Made by a program: the position numbers and the translations under genes
Source: Clostridia bacterium
GTDB lineage: Bacteria > Bacillota_A > Clostridia > Christensenellales > Borkfalkiaceae
DNA length: 58,261 nucleotides
Direction of reading: 5' to 3'
Assembly (NCBI GenBank): GCA_017462825.1
Contig: JAFTQI010000021.1
Location: 1-58,261, forward strand
Shown here: one piece after another, positions 36,681-44,169 of the stretch
Layout: every line of letters begins with the position of its first letter
How positions within the stretch are numbered: position 1 is the stretch's first letter
Notes under the pieces: model-generated
Seen by the model: the letters and a program-made list of their open reading frames with translations, nothing else
Told to the model about the DNA's origin: nothing
The model's database searches: none

Positions 36681-36707
36681 GTCATTCTAGCATATAAAAT
36701 AGTCATT
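36681..36707. promoter_or_regulatory. Operator-like repeat 2 (AraC-type, two half-sites)
   Basis: GGTCATTCTAGCATA, then N3-A-N-TAGTC, matching repeat 1 at most positions without gaps. Half-sites GTCATT start at 36681 and 36702, again 21 bases apart. The second ends 9 bases before the -35 box of the glycosidase promoter, a position suited to activation. Confidence 0.62.
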
Positions 36708-36715
36708 AAAAAATA

Positions 36716-36745
36716 TTGTCAAGCATAAACCAAAAATGCTATAAT
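36716..36745 (+). promoter_or_regulatory. Promoter of the GH78-like gene
   Basis: TTGTCA (36716-36721), 18 bases, TATAAT (36740-36745). The leader of about 110 bases to 36866 shows nothing else I recognise apart from the ribosome binding site. Confidence 0.75.
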
Positions 36746-36865
36746 TATGCCAAGGATATTGCATTATACCGAAAAAACACAAAAAAGCGTTTTGGGTTTG
36801 AAAAATTTGGATATATATATCCGCGCGTTATCGTTATGCAAAACTAAAATTAGGAGTAAAAAGAT

Positions 36866-38296
36866 TTGAAACAGCATTTATTGCCTACAAAAATTGTAGA
36901 TGGAGCAAAACTTAAAAATCAAGAAACACTGTTTGTGTCAAAGGGCTTGTACGCGGCAATCAATTATAACGCGGCGGAATGGAATCAGTACTTAAAAATG
37001 GAAGGATTGGATTCCTATATTATTTTGGACTTTGGGAAGGAAATGAGCGGCGGTGTGCGTTTGATTCTTGATTTGGTCGAACACGACATTTGTAGAGTGC
37101 GTATTCGTTTTGGGGAATCCTTGGGCGAAGTCAATTCTTCGCTTGGTGAAAAGAACTCGGGTAATGCGCACAGTCCGCGTGATTTTGAGACGTTGGTATG
37201 CGCGTATTCGGACGTTGTCGTCGGGCAAACGGGTTTCCGTTTCGTCCGCATTGATGTTTTAGAGAATAAATTTATTTATTTCAAAAACATTTTTTGCGAA
37301 AACCGCATATATTTCAAGAAACCCATTTATACTTATCAAGGCTCGGATAAGCGAGTCGCGGAGATTTTCGAGACGGCGAAACGCACGGTAGATTTGTGTT
37401 CGGGCGAAGGCTACATATGGGACGGTATTAAGCGCGACCGCTTGGTTTGGGCAGGCGATTTAGCCCCCGAAGTGATGGCGCTTACGTCCATTTACGGTAG
37501 GGTAGCCATTGTCGAAAAGACTATGGATTTGTGCAAGAAAATTGCGCCTTTGCCGAAATATATGAACGCGATCTACACTTATTCGATGTGGTGGATTATT
37601 ATACTTGCGGATTATTATAAGGAATTCGTTTGCACGGAGTATATTCAAAAGCATTTGCCCTATTTGATAGGTCTTGTCAAGCAAATGGACGAGTTGGTGG
37701 ACGAAGAGGGGAATTTAAGCACGAAGACGCGTTATCTTGTCGATTGGCCCACCAAGGGTACGGTAGACGAGTTGGTCGGCGTGCGTGCAATTTTCCGTAT
37801 GGCAATGAACAGCGCGGAATATCTTTTTAACGAATTCGGCGTATCCATAGACGACGTATTAAAAGTTAGAAGCAAATTGGATTTACAGCCCATTCGCCCG
37901 CAGTTGAAAAAGCAAGTAATTGCTTTGAAATATTTTGCGACGGGCGAGTTGACGGACGCGGAATATGCAAAGCTTATTGAAGGCGGCACAAAAGGCTTTT
38001 CTACGTTTATGAGCTATTACATTTTATCGGCGATTGCTTCGCGCGATGAAAATTTGGCGATTGCGTTGATGAAAGAGTATTACGGCGCTATGTTAGATAG
38101 GGGGGCGACGACGTTCTGGGAAGATTTCAATATGGAATGGTTGGAAGGGACTGGGCGCCTCGACGAATATGACCCCTCTAAAAAGGACATTCACGGCGAT
38201 TGCGGCGCACATTGTTACGTGGGTTTCCGTCACAGCCTTTGCCACGGTTGGTCGGCGGGTGTTGCCAAGTTTATTAAGGAGCATTGCCGAGGTTAA
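36866..38296 (+). CDS. GH78-like glycosidase, probable alpha-L-rhamnosidase
   Basis: A 476-residue cytoplasmic protein (no signal peptide) with an N-terminal beta-rich domain (about 1-150) and an (alpha/alpha)6 domain. The segment EGYIWDGIKRDRLVWAGDLAPE (181-202) corresponds to the DxxxRDExxWxGD catalytic region of bacterial alpha-L-rhamnosidases, which release L-rhamnose from glycosides. It is shorter than typical GH78 enzymes (often 800-1000) and lacks the extra N-terminal beta domains. TTG is the start codon, with AGGAG nine bases upstream. The AraC regulator next door presumably responds to its product or substrate. No transporter or rhamnose catabolic genes are adjacent. Confidence 0.75.
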   Translation: MKQHLLPTKIVDGAKLKNQETLFVSKGLYAAINYNAAEWNQYLKMEGLDSYIILDFGKEMSGGVRLILDLVEHDICRVRIRFGESLGEVNSSLGEKNSGNAHSPRDFETLVCAYSDVVVGQTGFRFVRIDVLENKFIYFKNIFCENRIYFKKPIYTYQGSDKRVAEIFETAKRTVDLCSGEGYIWDGIKRDRLVWAGDLAPEVMALTSIYGRVAIVEKTMDLCKKIAPLPKYMNAIYTYSMWWIIILADYYKEFVCTEYIQKHLPYLIGLVKQMDELVDEEGNLSTKTRYLVDWPTKGTVDELVGVRAIFRMAMNSAEYLFNEFGVSIDDVLKVRSKLDLQPIRPQLKKQVIALKYFATGELTDAEYAKLIEGGTKGFSTFMSYYILSAIASRDENLAIALMKEYYGAMLDRGATTFWEDFNMEWLEGTGRLDEYDPSKKDIHGDCGAHCYVGFRHSLCHGWSAGVAKFIKEHCRG

Positions 38297-38337
38297 TCTT
38301 AATATACATAGAAATAGATACAGGCATTTTAATAAAA

Positions 38338-38370
38338 GAAAGCGACTGCGGTTTCGCGGTCGCTTTCTTC
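38338..38370 (+). terminator. Terminator after the GH78-like gene
   Basis: GAAAGCGACTGCG-GTTT-CGCGGTCGCTTTC hairpin with one T-G pair, then TTCAC. It has A-rich sequence upstream and a short T run downstream. Confidence 0.85.
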
Positions 38371-38444
38371 ACTTTCTTATATGCGCACGCATATAATTAT
38401 AGTATGAGAGTTTTCTCAAATACGCAAGAAGGACTTGAAATACT

Positions 38445-38771
38445 ATGTGCAATTTGTTTAATACGTTCTTTGGTCGAAATACAAACGGTTATTGCGGTTA
38501 TAATTCCTACAATAACGGCTGCTCGTGCGGCAGTCAGTGGCATTGCAGTTGGCAACGCGTTTGTCGGGATTGCAATGGAAATATCGTAGTAGTCGGCAAT
38601 AACGGCTCGGCGAGTCAAAACAACACGACGAATAGCGGTAGCTGTAATTGCGGTTGCCAAAGCTGTTACAATGCGGCAACTACGACGTCGAATACGTCGT
38701 CCGCAAGCAGCGAAACGTACGGTTATGCTCGCTGCCGTTCGCAAAGAACGTCCTGCGGTTGTAATTACTAA
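38445..38771 (+). CDS. Cys/Asn/Ser-rich small protein
   Basis: A 108-residue protein with 14 cysteines, many asparagines, serines and glycines and few charged residues. Motifs include CGYNSYNNGCSCGSQWHC (residues about 17-34), SCNCGCQSC (about 69-77) and a C-terminal CGCNY. AAGGA lies about 11 bases before the ATG, and the gene sits between two terminators, so it is an independent unit. There is no signal peptide or helix. The composition resembles cross-linked spore-coat or exosporium proteins, but I recognise no family. Overlapping frames on both strands are also open, which lowers confidence. Confidence 0.62.
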   Translation: MCNLFNTFFGRNTNGYCGYNSYNNGCSCGSQWHCSWQRVCRDCNGNIVVVGNNGSASQNNTTNSGSCNCGCQSCYNAATTTSNTSSASSETYGYARCRSQRTSCGCNY

Positions 38772-38778
38772 GAGAAAG

Positions 38779-38810
38779 AGCGGCGGTATTTTTACCGCCG
38801 CTTGAATTTT
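38779..38810 (+). terminator. Terminator after the Cys-rich gene
   Basis: AGCGGCGGTA-TTTT-TACCGCCGCT perfect hairpin followed by TGAATTTTT. Confidence 0.8.
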
Positions 38811-38828
38811 TGGTTGAAAGGGGAAAAT

Positions 38829-38849
38829 ATGGGCATACTTATACAATGA
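38829..38849 (+). other. Six-codon leader ORF overlapping the yihY start
   Basis: ATGGGCATACTTATACAATGA encodes MGILIQ and ends in TGA that overlaps the ATG at 38846 (ATGA). The good ribosome binding site AAAGGGG serves this ATG, not the downstream gene, which has none of its own. That suggests translational coupling, or alternatively a small frameshift near the true start of the membrane protein. Confidence 0.45.
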
Positions 38850-39670
38850 GCAAACTTCGCCTATTCTACCGATATGTCAAAGAGAAATACCGACTGCTGA
38901 TTTTCCGCAAATATACAACGCTTGCGGGGACGCTTGTGTTTTTCTTGATTATGTCTATTGTACCGCTTAGTTTTTGGATATCCTTGCTCGTGGGTCGGCT
39001 TCCCATCGATACAGACAAAATTTTAGGGCTTTCGGTGTTCGATACGGTAAAGGACGTTTTACTGTACGTGCAGGAGGAAGCGTTAAACGCAACGGCGGGG
39101 GCGTCCGTAATCTTAATTTTTACGACGTTATATTCGTCGACAAACCTTTTTTACCAAATCCGTAGGAGCGGTGAAATAATTTACGATTTCCAAAAGAAAG
39201 AAAAGGGACTTCGTTTGCGGCTTGGCGCGCTTGCGTTATTGATTATTGTAATGGCGAGCGTCGTAGTTATCTTATTCGCGTTTGCAATCGGTAGTTTTCT
39301 CTTTTCCCAATTTTCCTCGCGTCTGTGGGAGAAAATCGCCGATTATGCGCTTTTGGCGTTCGTGTCCTTTTTCTTGTGTTTTCTTTTAAATATGTATATA
39401 TGTCCGTATAAAACGAAACCTATTCGTTTTTTGAAAGGTACGGTAGTCACGGTTTTGGCGTGGGGAATCACGGGCTTGGGGTTTTCCGTGTATTTAAAAA
39501 TCAGCAATATGCGCAGATTATACGGCGCGCTTTCGACGATTATCGTCTTTTTGCTTTGGCTTTACGTTTTAATGATATGTTTTATCGTCGGCGTAATTTT
39601 GAATAGCGAAAAAATTCTTGCCGAACGGAAAAAAGGTATAAAAAGCCGAAAAAAGACGAATGCTAAATAG
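38846..39670 (+). CDS. YihY/BrkB-family membrane protein
   Basis: A 274-residue integral membrane protein with six helices (about 20-42, 75-100, 128-155, 166-186, 196-216, 225-250) and the family pattern LGALALLIIV...NMYICPYKTKPIRFLKGTVVTVLAWGITGLGFSVYL...LYGALSTIIVFLLWLYVLMICFIVG. The family was once called ribonuclease BN by mistake; its function is unknown. It begins at the ATG overlapping a six-codon leader ORF. An in-frame TTG at 38810 would add 12 non-conserved residues. Confidence 0.88.
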   Translation: MSKLRLFYRYVKEKYRLLIFRKYTTLAGTLVFFLIMSIVPLSFWISLLVGRLPIDTDKILGLSVFDTVKDVLLYVQEEALNATAGASVILIFTTLYSSTNLFYQIRRSGEIIYDFQKKEKGLRLRLGALALLIIVMASVVVILFAFAIGSFLFSQFSSRLWEKIADYALLAFVSFFLCFLLNMYICPYKTKPIRFLKGTVVTVLAWGITGLGFSVYLKISNMRRLYGALSTIIVFLLWLYVLMICFIVGVILNSEKILAERKKGIKSRKKTNAK

Positions 39671-39671
39671 C

Positions 39672-40079
39672 ATGAAAAAACATATTTTAAAAAGTTCGAT
39701 TTTAGCAGGAATCGCTTCTCTGCTTTTCGTTTTTCCTATTTTTAAGAAAAGCGAGCTTAAGGATATCACAAAGCCGCATTTAGGCATATATGAATGCAAG
39801 ATAGCGCAAATCAACGAAGTGGACTACTTGGATAAATTTTCGTATATTCGATTAGAGTTAAAAGATGGTGGTAAATACGAACTCACCTATTGCGAAAAAG
39901 AGGGCAAGGAAGGCAAAAAAACGGGCGCATACCGATACGATAGAAAGAAGGAAACTTTAACAATTTATCTAGATTCCGCAAGACTCGTTAAAAAAGAATT
40001 CCCCTTAAAAAAGGGAGTCTTATCTCTAAGCGTAACGCTCGGTGAAAAGACGATGTACGCACAGTTTGAACAAAAATAA
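39672..40079 (+). CDS. Exported or membrane-anchored protein of unknown function
   Basis: A 135-residue protein with a signal-like N-terminus (MKKHILKSSILAGIASLLFVFPIF) and a small beta-rich mature part: HLGIYECKIAQINEVDYLDKFSYIRLELKDGGKYELTY and KTGAYRYDRKKETLTIYLD, reading like a lipocalin- or META-type barrel fragment. No family is recognised. The start overlaps the end of the YihY gene; ATG 39660 is an alternative four codons upstream. Neither has a clear ribosome binding site, so coupling to the upstream gene is likely. Confidence 0.7.
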   Translation: MKKHILKSSILAGIASLLFVFPIFKKSELKDITKPHLGIYECKIAQINEVDYLDKFSYIRLELKDGGKYELTYCEKEGKEGKKTGAYRYDRKKETLTIYLDSARLVKKEFPLKKGVLSLSVTLGEKTMYAQFEQK

Positions 40080-40106
40080 TCCCCTAAAGCATAGAAAAAT
40101 ACAGGG

Positions 40107-40140
40107 AATCAGGCAAAAAAACGCCTGATTTCTTATTTTT
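40107..40140 (+). terminator. Terminator after the 39672 gene
   Basis: AATCAGGC / GCCTGATT hairpin with an A-rich loop, followed by TCTTATTTTT. Confidence 0.85.
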
Positions 40141-40170
40141 AAAAAATATGAACAAATGTTCGTAAAATGC

Positions 40171-40199
40171 TTGCAAAATGGAAAAATATGTGATATAAT
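40171..40199 (+). promoter_or_regulatory. Promoter of the Dda-like helicase gene
   Basis: TTGCAA (40171-40176), 17 bases, TATAAT (40194-40199). The ATG begins at 40209, so the transcript would start within about three bases of it. Confidence 0.8.
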
Positions 40200-40208
40200 G
40201 CAAATACG

Positions 40209-41453
40209 ATGCTGACCGCGGATCAAGAAAATGCGAAAAATTTGATAGTGGAATGGTTCTTTAATACGGACGATCAGGTGTTCGTGCTATCAGGGTATGC
40301 AGGGACGGGAAAGACTTTTTTGATCGATTACGTTGTGAAAAAGGAACTGCATTTAGAAGCGGGCGTGGAAGCGGTGTTTGTTTCTCCGACGGGAAAGGCG
40401 GCGGCGAATCTCGTACGAAACGGAACGGTGGCGGGAACGATTCACGGCTTGATTTATCGGCGAGAAGAAGATTTTGAAGTCGACGAAAACGGCGAAATCG
40501 TAGAACTCGGCAATCAGCTTCGATTTGTTAAAAAGGAAGAAATTGATAAAAAAATCCGTTTGATTATTATCGACGAAGCGTCTATGATTAATGAAAAGGT
40601 GCTTTATGATTTATTGAGTTTTGGCGTGAAATGTCTTTTTTGCGGCGACGGCGCGCAGTTGCCGCCCGTAGATGGGACTTGTCCGTTGCTTGAAAACGCG
40701 CATTATACGATGGAGCAAATCGTCCGTCAAGCTGCGGACAACCCGATTATTCAAGTCGCTACAATGGCGCGTTCGGGGCGGTATATTCCATACGGCATAT
40801 ACGGTGAACAGGTTTGCGTGATCAGTAAAAACGCGTTAAGTCCCAGTGAAAGGAAACGGCTGTTTTTATCCGCCGATCAAATTATATGCGGCCGCAACAG
40901 TACGCGTATGGCGCTCAATCATGAGCTTCGTACGTATAGGGGGATTTCGGAAGAATCGCTTTTACCCTTGAACGGGGAAAAGATGATTTGCACGTTGAAC
41001 GATTGGGAAAAACCGCTCGACGAAGAAAAGAAATTCCATTTGGTCAACGGGATTATCGGCACGGTAAGCGACGTGCAGTTGCAGCACGACGATTTGGCGA
41101 CGATGGATTTTTACGTTGATTTTTTGGATAGTACCGTGAAAGTTCCGTTTGATGTCGGGATTTTGACCAAGGGCAGGTATACGCATAGATACGGTTTTAG
41201 AGCGGTGACCCTTGCGGACGGTACGGTGGTGGCGGAAGACAACTTCGCGATGTTTCGTACCCAACGTTCGGTCGCTGAAGAACCCGTTTGCCGCTTTGAA
41301 TTCGGTTATGCAATCACTTGTCATAAAGCGCAAGGGTCGGAATTCGATTTTGTGATTGTCTTTGACGAAAGTCGAGTTTTCGGAGCAGAAAAGGACCGTT
41401 GGCTGTATACGGCAATCACCCGCGCTAAAGAGAAATTGCTAATTATTCGATGA
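40209..41453 (+). CDS. SF1B DNA helicase, Dda/RecD2-like
   Basis: A 414-residue ATP-dependent 5'-3' helicase of the T4 Dda/RecD2 type. Walker A GYAGTGKTF (29-37), VSPTGKAAANL motif Ia, Walker B IIIDEASM (119-126), GDGAQLPP, a C-terminal UvrD_C_2-like region with YAITCHKAQGSEFD and motif VI YTAITRAKEKLLII. It lacks the long N-terminal domain of RecD2. It may act in recombination or replication restart. Promoter position implies a leaderless mRNA, since no ribosome binding site fits before the ATG. The next gene has its own promoter. Confidence 0.92.
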   Translation: MLTADQENAKNLIVEWFFNTDDQVFVLSGYAGTGKTFLIDYVVKKELHLEAGVEAVFVSPTGKAAANLVRNGTVAGTIHGLIYRREEDFEVDENGEIVELGNQLRFVKKEEIDKKIRLIIIDEASMINEKVLYDLLSFGVKCLFCGDGAQLPPVDGTCPLLENAHYTMEQIVRQAADNPIIQVATMARSGRYIPYGIYGEQVCVISKNALSPSERKRLFLSADQIICGRNSTRMALNHELRTYRGISEESLLPLNGEKMICTLNDWEKPLDEEKKFHLVNGIIGTVSDVQLQHDDLATMDFYVDFLDSTVKVPFDVGILTKGRYTHRYGFRAVTLADGTVVAEDNFAMFRTQRSVAEEPVCRFEFGYAITCHKAQGSEFDFVIVFDESRVFGAEKDRWLYTAITRAKEKLLIIR

Positions 41454-41457
41454 AAAC

Positions 41458-41486
41458 TTGACGGGTGGACGAAAATTTGGTATAAT
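41458..41486 (+). promoter_or_regulatory. Promoter of the ttcA-like gene
   Basis: TTGACG (41458-41463), 17 bases, TATAAT (41481-41486), 27 bases before the start codon. Confidence 0.83.
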
Positions 41487-41512
41487 GTCAAAAAATCTTT
41501 GGTTGGGAAGTT

Positions 41513-42355
41513 ATGCCGAAAGTATTGGAAAGACATCAAGAAATAGAGCGTTCGATTATTACGACCTATCGTAAAACCATTTGGTCGCCTTTCGTATTGG
41601 CGGTAAAGAAATACCGTTTAATCCAAAAAGACGATAAAATCGCGGTTTGCATTTCGGGCGGGAAAGACAGTATGCTGCTCGCAAAGCTCATGCAGGAATT
41701 GCAGCGGCATAGCGAAGCGCCGTTTGAACTGGTGTTCTTGGTGATGGACCCTGGTTATAACGCGGAAAACCGCCGTCGTATCGAAGAAAATGCAAAGCTT
41801 TTGAACGTGCCTATTACTATTTTTGAAAGCGACGTATTTTCCGTAGCGGACGCTGTTTCCGAGGACAATCCCTGTTATTTATGTGCAAGGATGCGCCGAG
41901 GACATCTTTATGCGAAAGCAAAAGAGCTCGGTTGCAATAAAATCGCGCTAGGTCATCATAAGAGCGACGTTATCGAAACGACGCTCATGGGTATGTTGTA
42001 CGGCGGTCAACTCCAAGGAATGCTTCCAAGGATTCCGAGCACGAACTTTGAAGGAATGGAGCTTATCCGCCCGATGTATTGTATATTGGAAAGGGATATT
42101 ATCCGTTGGCAAAACCATAATCAATTAGGGTTTATCGCATGCGCTTGTAAGTTCACGCAAGCTACGACGGGGAGCGATGAGGACACGTTTTCCGCAAGAC
42201 GGAAAGTGAAAGCATTGATTGAAAGCTTGAAAGTCGAGAATGAAAACGTGGAAAACAATATTTTCCAAAGCATTCACAACGTACAGCTCGATACGCTCGC
42301 CCAATACAAGCAAAACGGCGTAAAACATTCCTTTTTGGACAAATTCGACGAGTAA
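41513..42355 (+). CDS. TtcA/TtuA-type tRNA thiolation enzyme
   Basis: A 280-residue PP-loop ATPase that adenylates a tRNA base and transfers sulfur. The PP-loop SGGKDS is at 48-53; cysteines C121 and C124 in PCYLCARMRRG and C210/C212 in FIACACKF match the three ligands of the [4Fe-4S] cluster in TtcA. GHHKSDVIET contains the conserved His/Asp. TtcA makes 2-thiocytidine at position 32 and TtuA makes 2-thiouridine at 54; the sequence alone does not separate the two with certainty, but the motif spacing favours TtcA. Cytoplasmic. Confidence 0.88.
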   Translation: MPKVLERHQEIERSIITTYRKTIWSPFVLAVKKYRLIQKDDKIAVCISGGKDSMLLAKLMQELQRHSEAPFELVFLVMDPGYNAENRRRIEENAKLLNVPITIFESDVFSVADAVSEDNPCYLCARMRRGHLYAKAKELGCNKIALGHHKSDVIETTLMGMLYGGQLQGMLPRIPSTNFEGMELIRPMYCILERDIIRWQNHNQLGFIACACKFTQATTGSDEDTFSARRKVKALIESLKVENENVENNIFQSIHNVQLDTLAQYKQNGVKHSFLDKFDE

Positions 42356-42389
42356 GCATATTCCTATTTTTCAGCGCATAGGATAGACT

Positions 42390-42641
42390 ATGCAAGAAAC
42401 CAAACATTCAGTAATTATAGAACAAAGAAAATTTATATCCGTCAGCGGAGTGGAGAGCGTGAATTCCTTTTCGGAGGTACGAATTGTGCTCACGCGAATC
42501 GGCGGAGAGAAAATGAGCGTGGTAGGCACAGATTTAAAAATCACGAATTTTTCCAAAGCGAGCGGCGCATTTACGGCGGAAGGCTCCATTACGGGCGTTC
42601 AATACGGCGGCAAGGGGTTTGCTGCGCGGATATTTAAATAA
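42390..42641 (+). CDS. yabP: Spore cortex/coat-related protein YabP
   Basis: An 83-residue YabP/YqfC-family protein needed for sporulation in Bacillus. The conserved core is SVSGVESVNSFSEVRIVL followed by TDLKITNFSKASGAFTAEGSITGVQY. It precedes yabQ with no gap (TAA then ATG), the same order as yabP-yabQ-divIC in Bacillus subtilis. In Bacillus the pair acts in the mother cell under sigma-E; I did not find a clear sigma-E promoter here. Its presence is the best evidence that the organism can form spores. Confidence 0.93.
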   Translation: MQETKHSVIIEQRKFISVSGVESVNSFSEVRIVLTRIGGEKMSVVGTDLKITNFSKASGAFTAEGSITGVQYGGKGFAARIFK

Positions 42642-43025
42642 ATGGACGGAAAAGGTCAGCTCGGCGTTTTTTGTCTAACCGTCGCCGTGGGCTTTTGCGG
42701 CGGAATCATCTACGAATTTTTTGCCATTTTCCGAAAAATATTTGGCTGCAATAGAGGAAAGAATAAAATTCTAGGCGGAATTTTAGACCTTTTATTCTTT
42801 CTTGCTTTCGCAATTTGGTGCATTTTTGCGTCATTTTTAGGGAATTTTCCGTCATTTCGGGCATATATTTGGCTCGGTTACGTGGTCGGCGGAATATTAT
42901 ATTCGAAAATTTTGCGAAGAATGGTTGCATTTTTGGAAAAACTGTGCTATAATGTATTAAATAAAATACTCAAATGGCAAAAAAGCAAGAGAAAACTTTT
43001 TAAAAAACAGGAGAAAAAGTTATGA
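42642..43025 (+). CDS. yabQ: Spore cortex biosynthesis protein YabQ
   Basis: A 127-residue membrane protein with three or four helices (about 5-28, 44-66, 70-86), a GGIIYEFFAIFRKIF segment and a basic C-terminal tail (KSKRKLFKKQEKKL). YabQ is required for cortex formation in Bacillus. It overlaps divIC by four bases (ATGA) and follows yabP directly. Confidence 0.9.
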   Translation: MDGKGQLGVFCLTVAVGFCGGIIYEFFAIFRKIFGCNRGKNKILGGILDLLFFLAFAIWCIFASFLGNFPSFRAYIWLGYVVGGILYSKILRRMVAFLEKLCYNVLNKILKWQKSKRKLFKKQEKKL

Positions 43026-43285
43026 CGAGAGAGAAAATGAGAAGGACGATAACGGCGTGCGTGTGTGCGGCGACCGTTTTGTTTGTCTTCTTGCTTGGCT
43101 ATTTGATTTATCAATGGATTACTTTGAGCAACCAAAACAATAAAATCGACGATTTGAAAGCAGACATTAAATATTACGAGCAATTAAACAACGGCGACGA
43201 AGCTACTTTGGAATATTATTTATCCGATTTCGGTATGTACGAAGCCGCGTTAAAGCTTGGGTTCAGAGAATCGCAGGGAGATTGA
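43022..43285 (+). CDS. divIC: Septum formation initiator DivIC
   Basis: An 87-residue bitopic membrane protein: short basic N-terminus, one helix (about 12-33), then a coiled-coil stretch (SNQNNKIDDLKADIKYYEQLNN). DivIC/FtsB-type proteins form the FtsL-DivIC-DivIB complex that activates septal wall synthesis. Gene order with yabQ supports the assignment although sequence conservation in the family is low. Confidence 0.85.
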   Translation: MTREKMRRTITACVCAATVLFVFLLGYLIYQWITLSNQNNKIDDLKADIKYYEQLNNGDEATLEYYLSDFGMYEAALKLGFRESQGD

Positions 43286-43288
43286 TAA

Positions 43289-44155
43289 ATGAAAAAATTT
43301 GCCGTGATAGATATCGGCTCGAATTCCGTTCGCCTAATGCTTGTGGCGGACGGAAAAGTTTTATATAAGGCATTAAACACCACTCGTTTAGGGGAAGGTT
43401 TAGCTGCGTCCACCCGTTTGAACGTGGCTGCCTTAGAGCGCACTGCGCAGGCGGTTTCGGCGTTTTATGCGCAAGCAAAATCCGAAGGCGCGGAAAAAGT
43501 GCTTGCTTTTGCGACGGCAGCGGCGCGTTCCGCTGAAAATGGACAAGAATTCGTCGATAGAGTAAAAGAACTTTGCGGCTTGCAAGTAGAGATTATTTCG
43601 GGCGACGAAGAAGCGGAAATCGGCGTTTTAGGCGCGCTTGGTAACGCGGACGGCGGTATTATCGACGTCGGCGGCGCAAGTACGGAAATTATCGTAAAAA
43701 AGGACGGACAAGCCGTTTATAAAAAAAGCGTCAATATCGGCGTAGTGCGTTTGAAAGACAAATGCGGCAGGGATTTTACGGCGCTTGAAAAAGAAACGGA
43801 GAGGGCAGTCGCGCTGTTTGGGGAAGTCCCCGTAGACACCGCTTTTTATGCAATCGGCGGTACGGCGACAACGATTGCTGCGCAAGCGCTGCGTTTGAAA
43901 GAATATGAATCGGACAAGGTCACGGGGGCGGTGATTACCGTAAACGAACTACGTGATTTGTCGGAAAAATTTAAAGTAAAATCGGTGGAAGAAATTGCAA
44001 AGTTGCCGTGTATGCCCAAGGGCAGAGCGGACGTAATTACGGGCGGTATGGTATGGATGCTGACAGTTATGGAAAAACTCGGTATCGATAAGATTATCGC
44101 AAGCGACAAGGATAATTTAGAAGGCTACGCAATCAAGCGCGGTCTTATGGACTAA
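43289..44155 (+). CDS. Ppx/GppA-family phosphatase
   Basis: A 288-residue ASKHA-fold enzyme, exopolyphosphatase or pppGpp phosphatase type. Visible motifs: phosphate 1 AVIDIGSNSVRLML (4-17), the EEAEIGVLGAL segment, phosphate 2 GIIDVGGASTEII and adenosine-site YAIGGTATTIAA. It is the single-domain short form without the C-terminal HD-like domain of E. coli Ppx. It starts three bases after divIC and is probably cotranscribed. Polyphosphate or pppGpp as substrate cannot be resolved from sequence. Confidence 0.9.
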   Translation: MKKFAVIDIGSNSVRLMLVADGKVLYKALNTTRLGEGLAASTRLNVAALERTAQAVSAFYAQAKSEGAEKVLAFATAAARSAENGQEFVDRVKELCGLQVEIISGDEEAEIGVLGALGNADGGIIDVGGASTEIIVKKDGQAVYKKSVNIGVVRLKDKCGRDFTALEKETERAVALFGEVPVDTAFYAIGGTATTIAAQALRLKEYESDKVTGAVITVNELRDLSEKFKVKSVEEIAKLPCMPKGRADVITGGMVWMLTVMEKLGIDKIIASDKDNLEGYAIKRGLMD

Positions 44156-44169
44156 AAAGGGGAACGGGC

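Noticed and set aside
38397..38846. A 149-codon minus-strand frame opposite the Cys-rich gene
   Set aside because: No ribosome binding site, it spans a terminator hairpin, and its Ala/Thr/Ile/Arg composition fits the reverse of a repetitive coding sequence.
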